From the NCBI GenBank assembly GCA_026120185.1, contig JANUWF010002061.1, positions 806,001 through 870,000 on the forward strand: a stretch of DNA of 64,000 nt, read 5' to 3'. A model generated the notes under the pieces. The model did not search any database. It worked only from the letters and a program-made list of their open reading frames with translations, and was not told the DNA's origin. Positions 11,494 through 23,999 of the stretch are shown here, piece by piece. The translations under genes were made by a program, and so were the position numbers. Numbering within the stretch: the stretch's first letter is position 1; every line of letters starts with the position of its first letter. Origin of the DNA: Voacanga thouarsii. Taxonomy: Eukaryota; Streptophyta; Magnoliopsida; Gentianales; Apocynaceae.

Positions 11494-13964
11494 ATAAAAA
11501 GGAAACATGTTACACAAATAGATACAGAGGTCCATAGTAACAGATACTCTACCCTAAACTAAAAGTAGGTATAACACAACAAAACAAAAAAGAAAATACA
11601 AACACGCAATTACTTCCTACAAGTTTTCTTGTCACTATCCATAAAACCAGAGGCATGAGAGGTTTAGATTCAACTCAATTTGTGCCTAACGATAAAGAAG
11701 ACCATGGGCGTATCTATGATCTTGAAAACCGTTAGGAAAGAAGGAGAGACCTCGATAGGGACATAAAAACTAGTTGAGGGGCCCAAAAACTAGTTGAGTA
11801 AATGTCGAAATACGGAACCAATGCTAGAAGATACAAATCTGTAACGTAAGCATACGCCTAGTTCGGGGAAGGCAATAGAGCAAACGAGCAAAGAAGAGAA
11901 TCGTGATTTAGAGAACAAAAGGGGTAGGTAAGCTTGAGTTTCGTTTTGCCCATTATATTTGATTGTCCAAAATAGAGACCTACTAGTTGTTCCTCTATTT
12001 GCAAAGGGTAAGCTTTCTTGACTGGGTTATAATATGAATCCATTTCCTTCAAAAGAAAAAAAAAAAAACATTCGTATTAGTAAATAGCTACTATACAATA
12101 CTTTAATTTCTGGATTTTTCATTATTTTTAAACATCATTTCTACCATGCCCTTGATTGTTTTTCCCCCTAATTTTGGAATATAAATCAACTCGAATATTT
12201 TTTTAAGAAAAAAGAAAAAGGAAAATGATATATGTCTGTGAATTGAAATCAAGACTTATCATTTGATAATATGAAGAACTCTTGAAATTTATCCCTTTAA
12301 TTACCAATTTTACTATTGTAACCATTATTTGTCAAATCAATACATGTCATTCTTTTAAAATTTCTAAAATCATAATTATATTATTTTATCAATTAATTAA
12401 TAGTTAACTCGATTTTTATTACTAAAGTGAACTCTATTATAATTATCCAAAACCTGTATAAATCTCTAATTTTAATATTATATCATCTATAATTGAATCA
12501 ATTTCAATAATTAAAAAAGTCTTTAAACAATCAAAAAACGAGATGAGATTATAGATTTTGACTTTTCAAAAATTTCGATAATTATATTTTAAATCTATTC
12601 AAATGGGCAAAATTAAACTGTTAATTGATTGACAAACAAATAGTATAATTGTAAATTTTAAAATTTTAAAATAATAATATTTGAATCGATTTAATAAAAA
12701 ATAGAATGATCGAGCGAACGATAATATTTAAACAACTACTTTAATAATCTTATTAAAAGAATAGTTATAACTAATTTACGGGTGCACTAATAATATTAGA
12801 AAGGTGAGATAGCATCTCATCTCTTTCAAATAAAGTTTTGTGTAAGTGGATTGAGATTTATCTCAATTTAGAATTTCACTTTTATTTAAAATAATTATAA
12901 TTTAAATATGTTTTATTTTTTTGAGAATTGTCATTAGCAATGGTAGGAGGCCCCGTCGGGCTGCCAATGGCTCTCTGAATTATTATTATTATTTTTTTTG
13001 TAATTTTGCCTCAACATCTTTTTGAATTTTTTTAAAAAATACTTTAGCTCCCAAACGGCTAATTCACCCTCCCAACTTCCAAAACTCTCTAAATTCCTTC
13101 AATTTTTCTCAAAAGTCACTAAATACTCTCCAACTCTCTATTTTCATGTTCTTCTTACTCTCATATATCTACTTCCTCTACAAAAATATTAGAATATAAT
13201 TTGTTTTCCAGATTTTTTTGAATTCTTCAAATAATTTTTTCACATTTTAGAAGATGAGTGGTGGAATATTGGATGGTTCAAATCTTGAAAAAAATAAGAA
13301 GTAAAACTCAAAATGTTCTTGATTAATAAAATCGGAAGGGGTCTAAGCGAAAACTCTCACTATTTTAAGGTGACTTTTTATAATTATAAATAATCATAAT
13401 ATTTAAGTTATAAAAAATTTAAAAAATAAAAAACACTAGAGAAAAAAAATGAAAAGGTCTCACTAGATCGGTCTGGTAGGATGGCAGTCCTAGAGGCTGG
13501 TCCATGTTAGGCCCAAGGCCATCTCACAGCACGGCCCACCAGTGTTGGGGATTGATCCTCATGGCCCAAGGGTTGGTCCCGAGATTATACTAACACAAAA
13601 TGAACTCAGCGTTAGTTTATATAAAAAATATATTCATTTTATGAGAATGTATATTTAACTTAAGAAAATATGTATACTTACTTTTTAAACTCAGCGAGTA
13701 TTATATAATTATTATACTATATTTTTTTACATTAAAAAAAAATCATTCGAGTACAACACATTATTCTCCCAAAAAAAAAAAGCATTTTTCAAATTTTTGT
13801 TGAAATTTTCTATATAAGGTAAAACGTTTATCTATTGTCAATTATAGTTGATGGAAGACGTCCAAATACGGCAGTGGCATGGGGTTGTCCCCATTTTGTA
13901 ACACTTCATTTCTACAATATATACCCACCGTATCTCATTTCTAGCAAAAACAGCACTCAGAAGA
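11494..13964. other. Intergenic stretch, no gene recognised
   Basis: AT-rich from 12060 on. A minus frame of 64 codons (11858-12052) matched no family I know. Two slightly GC-richer patches (12945-12980, 13465-13575) stand out but show no inverted termini. Possibly further decayed repeats. Confidence 0.4.
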
Positions 13965-14115
13965 CGCACCTCCAACCTTACTTTCTTGCTCGTTTATAAA
14001 GATTTCCCGTGTAAACTTTTGCCAGACCCTCGACCTCTGCATTATTCACAACCAAAAGTGGCAGCATTTCGCAGTACTATCTTCCTTTATGCAGCATTTC
14101 TGCATATCATGATAC
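13965..14115 (+). pseudogene. GDSL esterase/lipase copy: 5' leader and first codons
   Basis: 13970-14057 parallels the leader just upstream of the intact gene (33177-33265): shared words include CCTTACTTT, TAAACTTTTG(C/T)CAGA and GACCTCTGC, in the same order. The first codon is GTG at 14058, where the intact gene has ATG; the next codons read AAF..STIFLYAAF against [13 protein letters not shown]. Similarity fades by about 14115, shortly before the MULE target site. Exon 1 with the GDS motif is missing. The second half of this copy is probably the exon 2 piece at 27260. Confidence 0.75.
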
Positions 14116-14154
14116 ATGATCAAAATATTATAACATGATGCATGATTAATATGA

Positions 14155-14260
14155 GGGTTTTTTATCAAAATGGTGCCATTTCCAAAACCAGCTCTGTATG
14201 GGGGCATGTTTTTTGGGGTACCCTCCGACTGGAGGGACCTCCTGTCTGACAGACACGAGG
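14155..14260 (+). repeat. MULE left terminal inverted repeat
   Basis: Pairs with 25201-25306 on the opposite strand, with scattered mismatches. Confidence 0.88.
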
Positions 14261-14401
14261 AATGCTGCCACCGAAAAAAAAAAGTTTTCAGACAGAAAGT
14301 GACAGAAGGCTGCAAAAGTTCGAAAAAAAAGACTGTTGACTAACAACCTCGTGTCTGCCAAACTCGAGGTACAATGTACCTCGCGTCTGGCAGACACGAG
14401 G
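14238..14401. repeat. Three 23-bp palindromes at the left MULE end
   Basis: At 14238-14260, 14347-14369 and 14379-14401. Consensus arms are CCTCGTGTCTG and CAGACACGAGG around one central base. The third copy is nearly perfect (one arm mismatch). Possible transposase binding sites or cruciforms. Confidence 0.88.
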
Positions 14402-14531
14402 ATGTCTGCTTTTCTCGCACGCTGTGACTTTTTTCGCTTTATTCAGTGGAATCTCTGATTCCACAGAGATTTCAGTAAATCCCTTCACGTGATCATGCAG
14501 CATTCACGGGAGGAATAGGCAACATTTTACC

Positions 14532-14538
14532 TATAAAA
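14532..14538 (+). promoter_or_regulatory. TATA box of the MULE transposase gene (putative)
   Basis: TATAAAA lies within CTATAAAATG. It is followed at normal spacing by a pyrimidine-rich leader (CATTTCATTCATCTTCATTC). It faces the transposase, but the coding start is almost 4 kb away, which suggests a 5' UTR intron containing the satellite array. Confidence 0.5.
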
Positions 14539-15207
14539 TGCAAGCGTTCGCCGTTCATTTCATTCATCTTCATTCGCATTTCTCATCTTCTCTCAAATAC
14601 AGCAAAAAGTCAGTTGAAGAAGTCTTCGAGCAATTTTTCTTTTCCCTGTTTTTAAAATTTTCAACCTATTTTCTTCTCCCGCACGCCGTGGCATTCGTCG
14701 GAGGTTTGTGCTGAAATTACAAATCAGAAAAAGTGTTGCTGCCTATGCACCTGCGCCATACACGCAATTTCTATATTACATGTTTTTTTTTTAAAAAAAA
14801 AAAGAGATTATATCAATTTATTTATTCAAATAGATATATTTGAATTTAATATTAAAATTTTAATTAATAAATTGTGCACTTATAGTGAAATTATTGGGAT
14901 TTTTGGATATTATGTTTATCAAAATGTTGATTGATTTATAATATGTTTTGATCTGTTTAATCAAAATGTAAAGTAAATTATTAATTTTGTCTATTTTATG
15001 TTTTGTTGAATGGTATAAACTGCGTATGGTTAATATTTAACTAAATTACTTACTGTTAAGTTAAAGGAAAAATGATCGACTTATTATTTCTAATAATTTG
15101 AATAGGAAAATATTAATATAAATTAGACGAAAAATATCTAATTATGCACAAAATTTTAAATTAAATGAAAAAATTTAATGTAGTATATATTAAAAATTAA
15201 GGGTGAG

Positions 15208-18200
15208 TCTTATCTTTGGCTTTTATGGTGAATTTAATAATTTAATTTATTTGTAATTTTTAGTTAGTTATTTTTTATATTTAATTTAATTGTAATTTAC
15301 GTCCATGTTAAAAAATCATTATATTTTGTTTGATATTTGATTTTTGATTATTTGTGATGATTAATTGATTTATATTAATTTAACTTTTATGGTAAATTTA
15401 ATAATTTAATTTATTTGTAATTTTTAGTTAGTTATTTTTTATATTTAATTTAATTTAATTTATCTCCATGTTAAAAAATCATTAAATTTTGTTTGATATT
15501 TGATATTTGATTACTTGTGATGATAAATTGATTTATATTAATTTAGCTTTTATGATGAATTTAATAATTTAATTTATTTGTAATTTTTAGTTAGTTGTTT
15601 TTTTATATTTAATTTAATTGTAATTTACGTTCATATTAAAAAATTATTATATTTTATTTGATATTTGGTTTTTGATTATTTGTGACAATTAATTGATTTA
15701 TATTAATTTAGCTTTTATGGTGAATTTAATAATTTAATTTATTTGTAATTTTTAGTTAGTTATTTTTTTTGTTTAATTTAATTTAATTTAATTGTAATTT
15801 ACGTCCATATTAAAAAATCGTTATATTTTGTTTGATATTTACTTTTTGATTATTTGTGATGATTAATTGATTTATATTAATTTACCTTTTATGGTAAATT
15901 TAATAATTTAATTTATTTGTAATTTTTATTTAGTTGTTTTTTATATTTAATTTAATTTAATTTATATCCATATTAAAAAAATTGTTATATTTTATTTGAT
16001 ATTTGCTTTTTGATTATTTGTGATGATAAATTGATTTATATTAATTTAGTTTTAATGGTGAATTTAATAATTTAATTTATTTATAATTTTTAGTTAGTTA
16101 TTTTTTGTATTTAATTTAACTATAATTTACGTCCATATTAAAAAATTGTTATATTTTGTTTGATATTTGATTTTTTATTACTTGTGATGATTAATTGATT
16201 TATATTAATTTAGCTTTTACGGTGAATTTAATAATTTAATTTATTTGTAATTTTCAATTAGTTATTTTTCATATTTAATTTAATTTAATTTACGTCCATG
16301 TTAAAAATCGTTATATTTTGTTTGATATTTGATTTTTTATTACTCGTGACGATTAATTGATTTATATTAATTTAGCTTTTATGGTGAATTTAATAATTTA
16401 ATTTATTTGTAATTTTTAATTAATTATTTTTTATATTTAATTTAATTTAATTTACGTCCATGTTAAAAAATCGTTATATTTTGTTTGATATTTGATTTTT
16501 GATTACTAGTGACGATTAATTGATTAATATTAATTTAGCTTTTTATGGTGAATTTAATAATTTAATTTATTTGTAATATATAGTTAGTTGTTTTTTTTAT
16601 ATTTAATTTAATTTAATTTACGTCCATGTTAAAAAATCGTTATATTTTGTTTGATATTTGGTTTTTTATTATTTGTGACGATTAATTGATTTATATTAAT
16701 TTAACTTTTATGGTAAATTTAATAATTTAAGTTATTTATAATTTTTAGTTAGTTATTTTTTTGTATTTAATTTAATTTAATTTACCTTCATGTTAAAAAA
16801 TCATTATATTTTGTTTGATATTTGATTTTTTATTACTTGTGACGATATATTGATTTATATTGATTTAGCTTTTATGATGAATTTAATAATTTAATTTATT
16901 TGTAATTTTTAGTTAGTTATTTTTTATATTTAATTTAATTTAGTTTAATTTACGTCCATGTTAAAAAAATGTTATATTTTTTTATATTTGATTTTTGATT
17001 ATTTGTGACAATTAATTGATTTATATTAATTTAACTTTTATGGTAAATTTAATAATTTAATTTATTTGTAATTTTTAGTTAGTCATTTTTATATTTAATT
17101 TAATTTAATTTACCTCCATGTTAAAAAATCATTATATTTTGTTTGATATTTGATATTTGATTACTTGTGATGATAAATTGATTTATATTAATTTAGCTTT
17201 TATGATGAATTTAATAATTTAATTTATTTGTAATTTTTAGTTAGCTGTTTTTTATATTTAATTTAATTGTTATTTACGTCCATATTAAAAAATTATTATA
17301 TTTCGTTTGATATTTGATATTTGATTATTTGTGACAATTAATTGATTTATATTAATTTAGCTTTTATGGTGAATTTAATAATTTAATTTATTTGTAATTT
17401 TTAGTTAATTATTTTTTATGTTTAATTTAATTTAATTTAATTGTAATTTACGTCCATATTAAAAAATCGTTATATTTTGTTTGATATTTACTTTTTGATT
17501 ATTTGTGATAATAAATTGATTTATATTAATTTACCTTTTATGGTGAATTTAATAATTTAATTTATTTGTAATATTTATTTAGTTGTTTTTTATATTTAAT
17601 TTACGTCCATATTAAAAAATTGTTATACTTTGTTTGATATTTGCTTTTTGATTATTTGTGATGATTAATTGATTTATATTAATTTAGCTTTAATGGTGAA
17701 TTTAATAATTTAATTTATTTATAATTTTTAGTTAGTGATTTTTTTATATTTAATTTAATTGTAATTTACGTCCATGCTAAAAATCGTTATATTTTGTTTG
17801 ATATTTGATTTTTTTTTTTTTACTTGTGATGATTAATTGATTTATATTAATTTAGCTTTTACGGTGAATTTAATAATTTAATTTATGTGTAATTTTCAAT
17901 TAGTTATTTTTCATATTTAATTTAATTTAATTTACGTCCATGTTAAAAATCGTTATATTTTGTTTGATATTTGATTTTTTATTACTCGTGATGATTAATT
18001 GATTTATATTAATTTAGCTTTTATGGTGAATTTAATAATTTAATTTATTTTTAATTTTTAATTAATTATTTTTATATTTAATTTACGTCCATGTTAAAAA
18101 ATCGTTATATTTTGTTTGATTTTTTATTTTTGATTACTAGTGACGATTAATTGATTAATATTAATTTATCTTTTTTATGGTGAATTTAATAATTTAATTT

Positions 18201-18327
18201 ATTTGTAATATTTAGTTAGTTGTTTTTTATATTTAATTTAATTTAATTTACGTCCATGTTAAAAAATCGTTATATTTTGTTTGATATTTGGTTTTTTATT
18301 ATTTGTAACGATTAATTGATTTATATT
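15208..18327 (+). repeat. 164-bp AT-rich tandem array (about 19 units) with higher-order structure
   Basis: Each unit contains GTGAATTTAATAATTTAATT, TTAGTTAGTTATTTTT, TTTACGTCCATGTTAAAAA, TTATATTTTGTTTGATATTT and GATTAATTGATTTATATTAA. The GAATTTAATAATTT word recurs at about 15229, 15391, 15558, 15720, 15891, 16058, 16223, 16383, 16548, 16712 and so on to 18180. Variant monomers recur in the same order about 1.64-1.65 kb apart (15381 with 17032; 16211 with 17853; 16548 with 18180), so a block of ten monomers was duplicated. It ends 147 bp before the transposase start. Confidence 0.93.
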
Positions 18328-18474
18328 TATATTCTACTATATAGCACAATATATTGTTTTGGATTGAGATGTATTGAATAATAATGTTATTGGTTTCATA
18401 TAGTAATTCAAGGTTGTGACATACATTTTTTTTTTATTATTGAAAAATTCTTTTACATTGTTTATTTAGGCACA

Positions 18475-21252
18475 ATGTCACTAGAACAATCTATTAGATT
18501 ACGATTTTATTGGGATTGCGAGATTATACGTACCCCAAATGGCGATTTTTTTAATGGTCCATGTCGCAAGGCATTGATTGTTAAAAATCGAGTTAGTTAT
18601 CTCGGTTTAGTCAACAAAATATGTACGCTTCGTGGATTAGACATATCTACTGTTCAGTTACAAATAACAATGAAAGAAGATACTGTTTTTGGCACTGCAC
18701 TAAGGTCTACAACAACTTTCATAACAGACGATGAAGATATGGATGGATTGTGGTACTATGCATCCACTGTGAAGGGACAACCAATCGATTTGCACGTTCA
18801 TCATGAGATGGTACAGATTCAAAATATAACAGATACAAATGTTGCAGAACAACACAACCCCACGCTTATTACAGAATCCTTTACTGAATTAGTGAATTCA
18901 AACACTCCAGTGCACAGGGCTAATATTGATTTAAATGTGCCTACACCTACTTACGCTAGTAATCCTGGACATCTCCCAAGTGACAATTTTCAATCCCTTT
19001 ATACTCCGATAGTTTCGAATATCTCAGTCGTCGGACCAACTTCGGTGGGGTTTGTCACGCCTCCATTTCATGTCGATGTTCAGCCTATATAAACACAGTT
19101 CAACCCCACGCCGTTGTTTTCTACTGCGGAAATAGATGTTCCATTGGATATTACCCCAGTCGATAAGTGGGTTGCTCGAGAACCCAATTGGAGAGGTGCT
19201 CCAGAGGCGACCGTGGATGGTTTAGGAGTAACATTCGATCTTGATAGACCGAATGCGGAAGATACCCCTGACGAGGACGAGAGAGATGGTGATGTTGGAG
19301 AACATGGTCTCAGTCCTTGTGTAATGCCACAACCCGGTAATCTACTTGTTGAACCAGATTGGTTGTATAATCCACCGTATTCAATGTATCTTGACAGGTT
19401 GACTACTTCTCAAGAAATGGAAAATGAATGTGATGGAACAGCGACGGGAAGCAGTCGGATTGATTTATGGTCAGAATCTAATAATGACTTGAGGATTGGA
19501 ATGCGGTTCAAAAATAAGAAAGAGTTACTTTGGGCAGTTCGATCGCCGTCTGTCAGATTAAGTCGTGAGTTCATAGTACAAAAAAGTAAAACTGCGTTCT
19601 GGGTTGCCGAATGCAAAAATTCAACTCCTCAACATCCCTGTTATTGGTGAATTCGTGCGCAAAAGAAGAAGGGTTGTGGACTGTGACAAATTACTCGATG
19701 GCATGGAGAGCACATTTGTCTAGTTCGAACAATAGACGGCAACTATCGCAACATAAGCGCTAAATTTATGGCGAAGCATATTATGTCAATGATTCACAAT
19801 AATCCAAAAATAATGGTCAGTGAAATAAAAAACCATATACATGACACTTTACATTTCACTCCGTCTTACAAGAAATGATGGAACGCGTGCAGGTATGCCA
19901 TTGAGATGATTTATGGTGACTGACATTCTTCATTTGTACAACTGCCACGGTATATGCAAGCCTTGCAAGATGCCAATCCAGGTATCATAGAAGCATGGCA
20001 TTTCCTACCTATGGATAGCAATGGTGCAAAGACATTTGGATATGTTTTTTTGCCGTTCAAGCCATGCATTGATACATTTGTTTACATGAAACTGGTGGTC
20101 AGCGTCGACGGGACATTCCTTAAGGGTATATACAAGGGAAAATTATTAACGGCTGTGGGTCAAGATGCTAACAATTATATATTACCCCTTACTTTTGCAG
20201 TCGTTGGCGAGGAAACAAATGACAGTTGGGATTGATTTTTGTCGTTACTCAGGGCGCATGTACTAAAGGATCGAAGAATTTGTTTAATATCCGACAGACA
20301 CATTAGGATAGTGAATGCCCTTCATCAACTACCCAGTTGGCAGGATCTAATGGCAGTGCACAGATTTTGTCTCAGACATATCCGAAGCAACTTCAATACA
20401 AAGTTCAAGAATCATCAGTTGAAGAAGTTGATGTATGCAGTTGGGGATCAAAGTAAGAAGCAAAAATTTTTGCAGATTATGGAAGAAATTAGTATGCTGA
20501 ACCCCCAAGCCAAGGCATGGTTGGATTTGATTCCGAAGGAGCAATGAACGTTTGCTTATGATGGTGGCCATATGTGGGGTAATATGACAACTAATTTGGC
20601 TGAATCATTCAACAGTGTCGTCAAAGGCATACGTGCTCTACCCATCAAGGTTATTGTTGAGTCTTCTTTCAAAAAAATAGTCAAATATTTCAACGATCAT
20701 AGACAGGAGGCTAATCACGGCAGGTATTACTTCCCTTCGACTATAAGGGCAAAGTTTGTGAAGAATGAGACGAAAGGAAGAAGACACCGTGTGCTAGCTT
20801 TTAATCAGGACCAGGGTATTTTTAGTGTGGTGTCAGCACATCATGAGCACGGAAAGAGAAATAATTCTTACGAGGTTAATGTTGGTACCAGGTCATGCAG
20901 TTGTTGCAAATGAGAAATATATGGAATTCCTTATTCGCACGCATTTACAGCATGTCAGCAATTGGGGCTAAACCCTGGGGATCTTGTGTCATCGGAGAAC
21001 ACAACAATGTCCTACAGGTTAATGTATACTCCACAATTCAGACCCATCCCGCACGAGGATTATTAGTGCGACCCTGGTTTAATCTTGGCACCGTACGCTC
21101 ACCGTTTCAAGAATCGACGATCTGGTCGAATGCGGATGGCGCGTATTCGGAATGAAATAGATGAGCGTAATCCTGATTTATCTCCTCAATGTGGGTTATA
21201 CCATCGCAGCGGACATAATAGGAGGAATTGCACTCATAGTGCTGTAGATTGA
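18475..21252 (+). pseudogene. MuDR-type (MULE) transposase pseudogene
   Basis: The start at 18475 follows a possible splice acceptor TTTATTTAG. The N-terminal 200 codons hold the region common in plant MULE transposases. A MuDR DNA-binding-like segment (IGMRFKNKKELLWAV...) is at 19494-19620. The catalytic domain has VSVDGTFLKGIYKG (first Asp, 20102-20143) and LISDRHIRIVNAL (second Asp, about 20284-20325), then WGNMTTNLAESFNSVVKG (about 20575). A SWIM-type zinc finger (CSC...GIPYSHA) follows at 20893-20945, with its expected Cys changed to Tyr, and a C-terminal CCHC knuckle (CGLYHRSGHNRRNC, about 21189-21230). Breaks include stops at 19090, 19648, 19876, 19918, 20233, 20545, 20911 and 21064 and a frameshift near 19680. 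Most stops stand where the family has Trp or Gln. It is dead but complete in domain order. Confidence 0.9.
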
Positions 21253-21626
21253 TGTTAGAATATTTTACTTGTTCTATCTTTGTAATTTATATGACTGATG
21301 TAATATTTCTTCTTTGATATGTTGTATCAAAACATCTTATGTGTGTAATAATATTCATCACGTCTATTTATCTATTTTGTGGTATTATGGTTGCATAAAT
21401 GATGATATTTTCACTTTATTTTGTAGGAATTGCACCTACAGTGCTGTAGATTGCTGTTAGAATATTTTACATATTCTATCTTTGTAATTCATATGACTGA
21501 TGTAATATTTCTTCTTTGATATGTTGTATCAAAGCCTCTTATGTGTGTAATAATATTCATCACGTCTGTTTACATATTTTGTGGTATTACAGTTGCATAA
21601 ATGATGATATTTTCACTTTATTTTAT
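21223..21626 (+). repeat. 202-bp tandem duplication at the transposase 3' end
   Basis: Two copies, each starting AGGAATTGCAC (21223 and 21425), cover the last codons of the transposase and its 3' UTR, with the word TCTTCTTTGATATGTTGTATCA in each. Copies differ at scattered positions. Confidence 0.88.
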
Positions 21627-21675
21627 TTAATAATATATTATAATCATTTTGTTTTTACATTTTAGGATACCATTG

Positions 21676-23999
21676 ATGGACCTTGCACAAGACAGAGTTG
21701 ATCCCGATCCTATTATTCCGGACTTATTGACCCTGTAGCGTCGACATAGATCGACACATATATAGGCAGGATAGTTGGAAGATACTGTCCTTACTGCAAA
21801 GCGCAATGACAGTGCTTTTTGGATTGCTCGACCATTCGATCCACGAGTCGAGCAACTTATGGATATAGCTGGATTCGGTGGGATTATTCGTTTGCCGTAC
21901 ATAAAGATTGATTATCCCCTGATTATAGCGTTGGTGGAAAGATGGCGCTAGGAGACAAACATGTTCCATCTTACAGTGGGAGAGGCCACAATTACACTAC
22001 AGGATGTCGAGGTTCTTTTTGGATTACGCGTGGAGGGTGATTCAATTATTGACCTTGGATTCAACTGTCCACAGGCAGAGCTACTAGATCTATGTGAAGC
22101 GCTCCTTGATTTTTGGCCCACAGGTACAGACCTAGATGGATCTCGATTGAAATTAAGCTCATTCGAGAGAGCACTGGCTTAATCTCTCCCAACGCACGCT
22201 ACCCCTAATATGGTTGTACAGTATGCAAGGTGTCGCATTATGCAGCTTATTAGTAGATTTTTGTTTTTCGATAAATCCGAAACCGAGTTCATCTACGCTT
22301 CCTTAGGTATATATGCAATCTCGAGTTGGCTGGTACACAGAGTTGGGGAGTGCAGTATTAGCTCATTTGTATTTTGTATGTACAATGCTACTATTTATAC
22401 GGCGCATCAGATTAGTGGTCCACTTCTATTGATTCAAGTACGAATTTAAATCCAAAATGTGAATTTAACTATGTTAAATCAATCATATTTTTTTAATATT
22501 ATTATTTTACTGAAAGTACAGTTATGGGTTTGGGAACGCATTCCCACTATTAGACCCGATAGAGTACGCCCGGTGGAGGACATTAGTCTGAATATGCCTA
22601 GGGGAGCAATATGGTAGAGTCCACTGAAATTGTCCTGCACGCCAACACATATGCTGATTGCATACAGAGATCAATTGGATCGGATGTGACACAATCACGT
22701 ATGTATTACTACGATATTATTAGCTTGGAATCGAATTTTAGATAATATTTATTTTTATTTATTGTTTGAAACTAAAATTATTTATTTTGTAATTTATTTG
22801 ACAACCTTATGATGAACATGTTAGCATCTCTGCCTCCGTATTATACGCATGGCTAACAAATTTGGATATCTATCACATCACTAATGTGTTGGGAAATGAT
22901 TGAACTACATTGCCCCGATCGAGTTATGCGATAATTTGGATTGTTGCAAATAATTTCGAATGCTGTTGACACGGGGTCAAATCTGCATCAGCGGGACTTA
23001 CGTACTACTGGTGCTGGATGAGATGAGATGGATGCGCTACGCCGTGCTAATTGGATCAACCGACATGCTTCTATCATCACCGAACAGCCCATTTTAAGGC
23101 AAGCTGTTGTTACGCCTGATTATTTTGTGTGGTATTGGACTCACACACGACGATTAATTAGCAATCTTACCATACAACAACCAAATCTTGTGGGCTATCA
23201 GTCTAGTAGTTCAGCAACTAAAGTCCTTGTAAGTCTATTTTTTCTCGTTCATATAAGTATATATAGAATTTTGACTTATTTAAAATTTTAATGATATTCT
23301 TGAAAATGCATATGTAGATCGACGCACTGCACCTGATTTGGCACATAGGTAATGAAGAGTCTTAGCATGATGCATCATATGCACAACAAGCAGTCAGAAG
23401 AATGTCCGATATTGCCATGTGTACTTTGGCTGTCAGTGGCGAATTCAATCGTCTAAATCGAATGCCGTATGAGCCATCTAGACGATCATATGCTGCTGAT
23501 CCGATACCGCTGAATCCGCAACAAGTGCCTCGATAAGAACCACTAATAAGGCGGGGCGGTAGACGGGCACGTCGGCGCGCTGCAGTTAAGGAAGTTTCCC
23601 CGTAGCAGTACTACTCATCGGTGCATGGAGATGAAGATGTTTATGTGTCAGGCGCTCCTGCAGCAGTCGATGATGACTACGTTCCAGTTCTACCAGTTAC
23701 AGATGACTTCGTCTCTGGTGCTGCGGTTTCAGATAATCACGATGATTTTTTTACTTCGCAGCACCTAATTTTCGATCCTAGGTATCTTTTTTCGGGGGGC
23801 GAGTTTGTTGCTAGTACATCCACTGGACCGTCTCGGAGATAGTATAGACAGTTTGAGGACGATATAAGTCTGTCGTACACTACAGATGAACAAGATGAGG
23901 GACAACCTAAAGTACATCCTCAGCAACAACTTCCGAGACGAGTTCAACCTCAGCGGCACCGTCGAGGATTTCATTATGGGATTAGTTTTCATACTTGAT
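21676..23999 (+). pseudogene. Plant mobile domain (PMD, MAIN/MAIL1-like) gene in the MULE, decayed
   Basis: A TTTACATTTTAG acceptor precedes the ATG at 21676. The frame reads AFWIARPFDPRV..., then ERWR-stop-ETNMFHLTVGEATITLQDVEVLFGLRV (21931-22034). That is the hallmark of the plant mobile domain (WRPETHTFHL..GE.TITL.DV). LFFDKSE, LLLIQ and WVWERIP (22523 on) follow in the order seen in PMD proteins, with a probable intron at 22439-22521. A second and third exon (22800-23240, 23318-23999) end in an acidic then Arg/Gln-rich tail. In-frame stops are numerous, mostly TAG/TAA/TGA at likely Gln or Trp positions. PMD proteins in plants act in silencing and genome stability, and PMD frames are also known inside MuDR and Gypsy elements. 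The role here is unknown. Confidence 0.8.

Noticed and set aside
12945..13575. Possible MITE or other element marked by two GC-richer patches
   Set aside because: The patches are not inverted repeats of each other and no target duplication was found.
15208..18327. CRISPR-like or centromeric satellite array
   Set aside because: Units are contiguous without spacers, and the array is enclosed by MULE ends in a plant genome; treated as a transposon-internal satellite.
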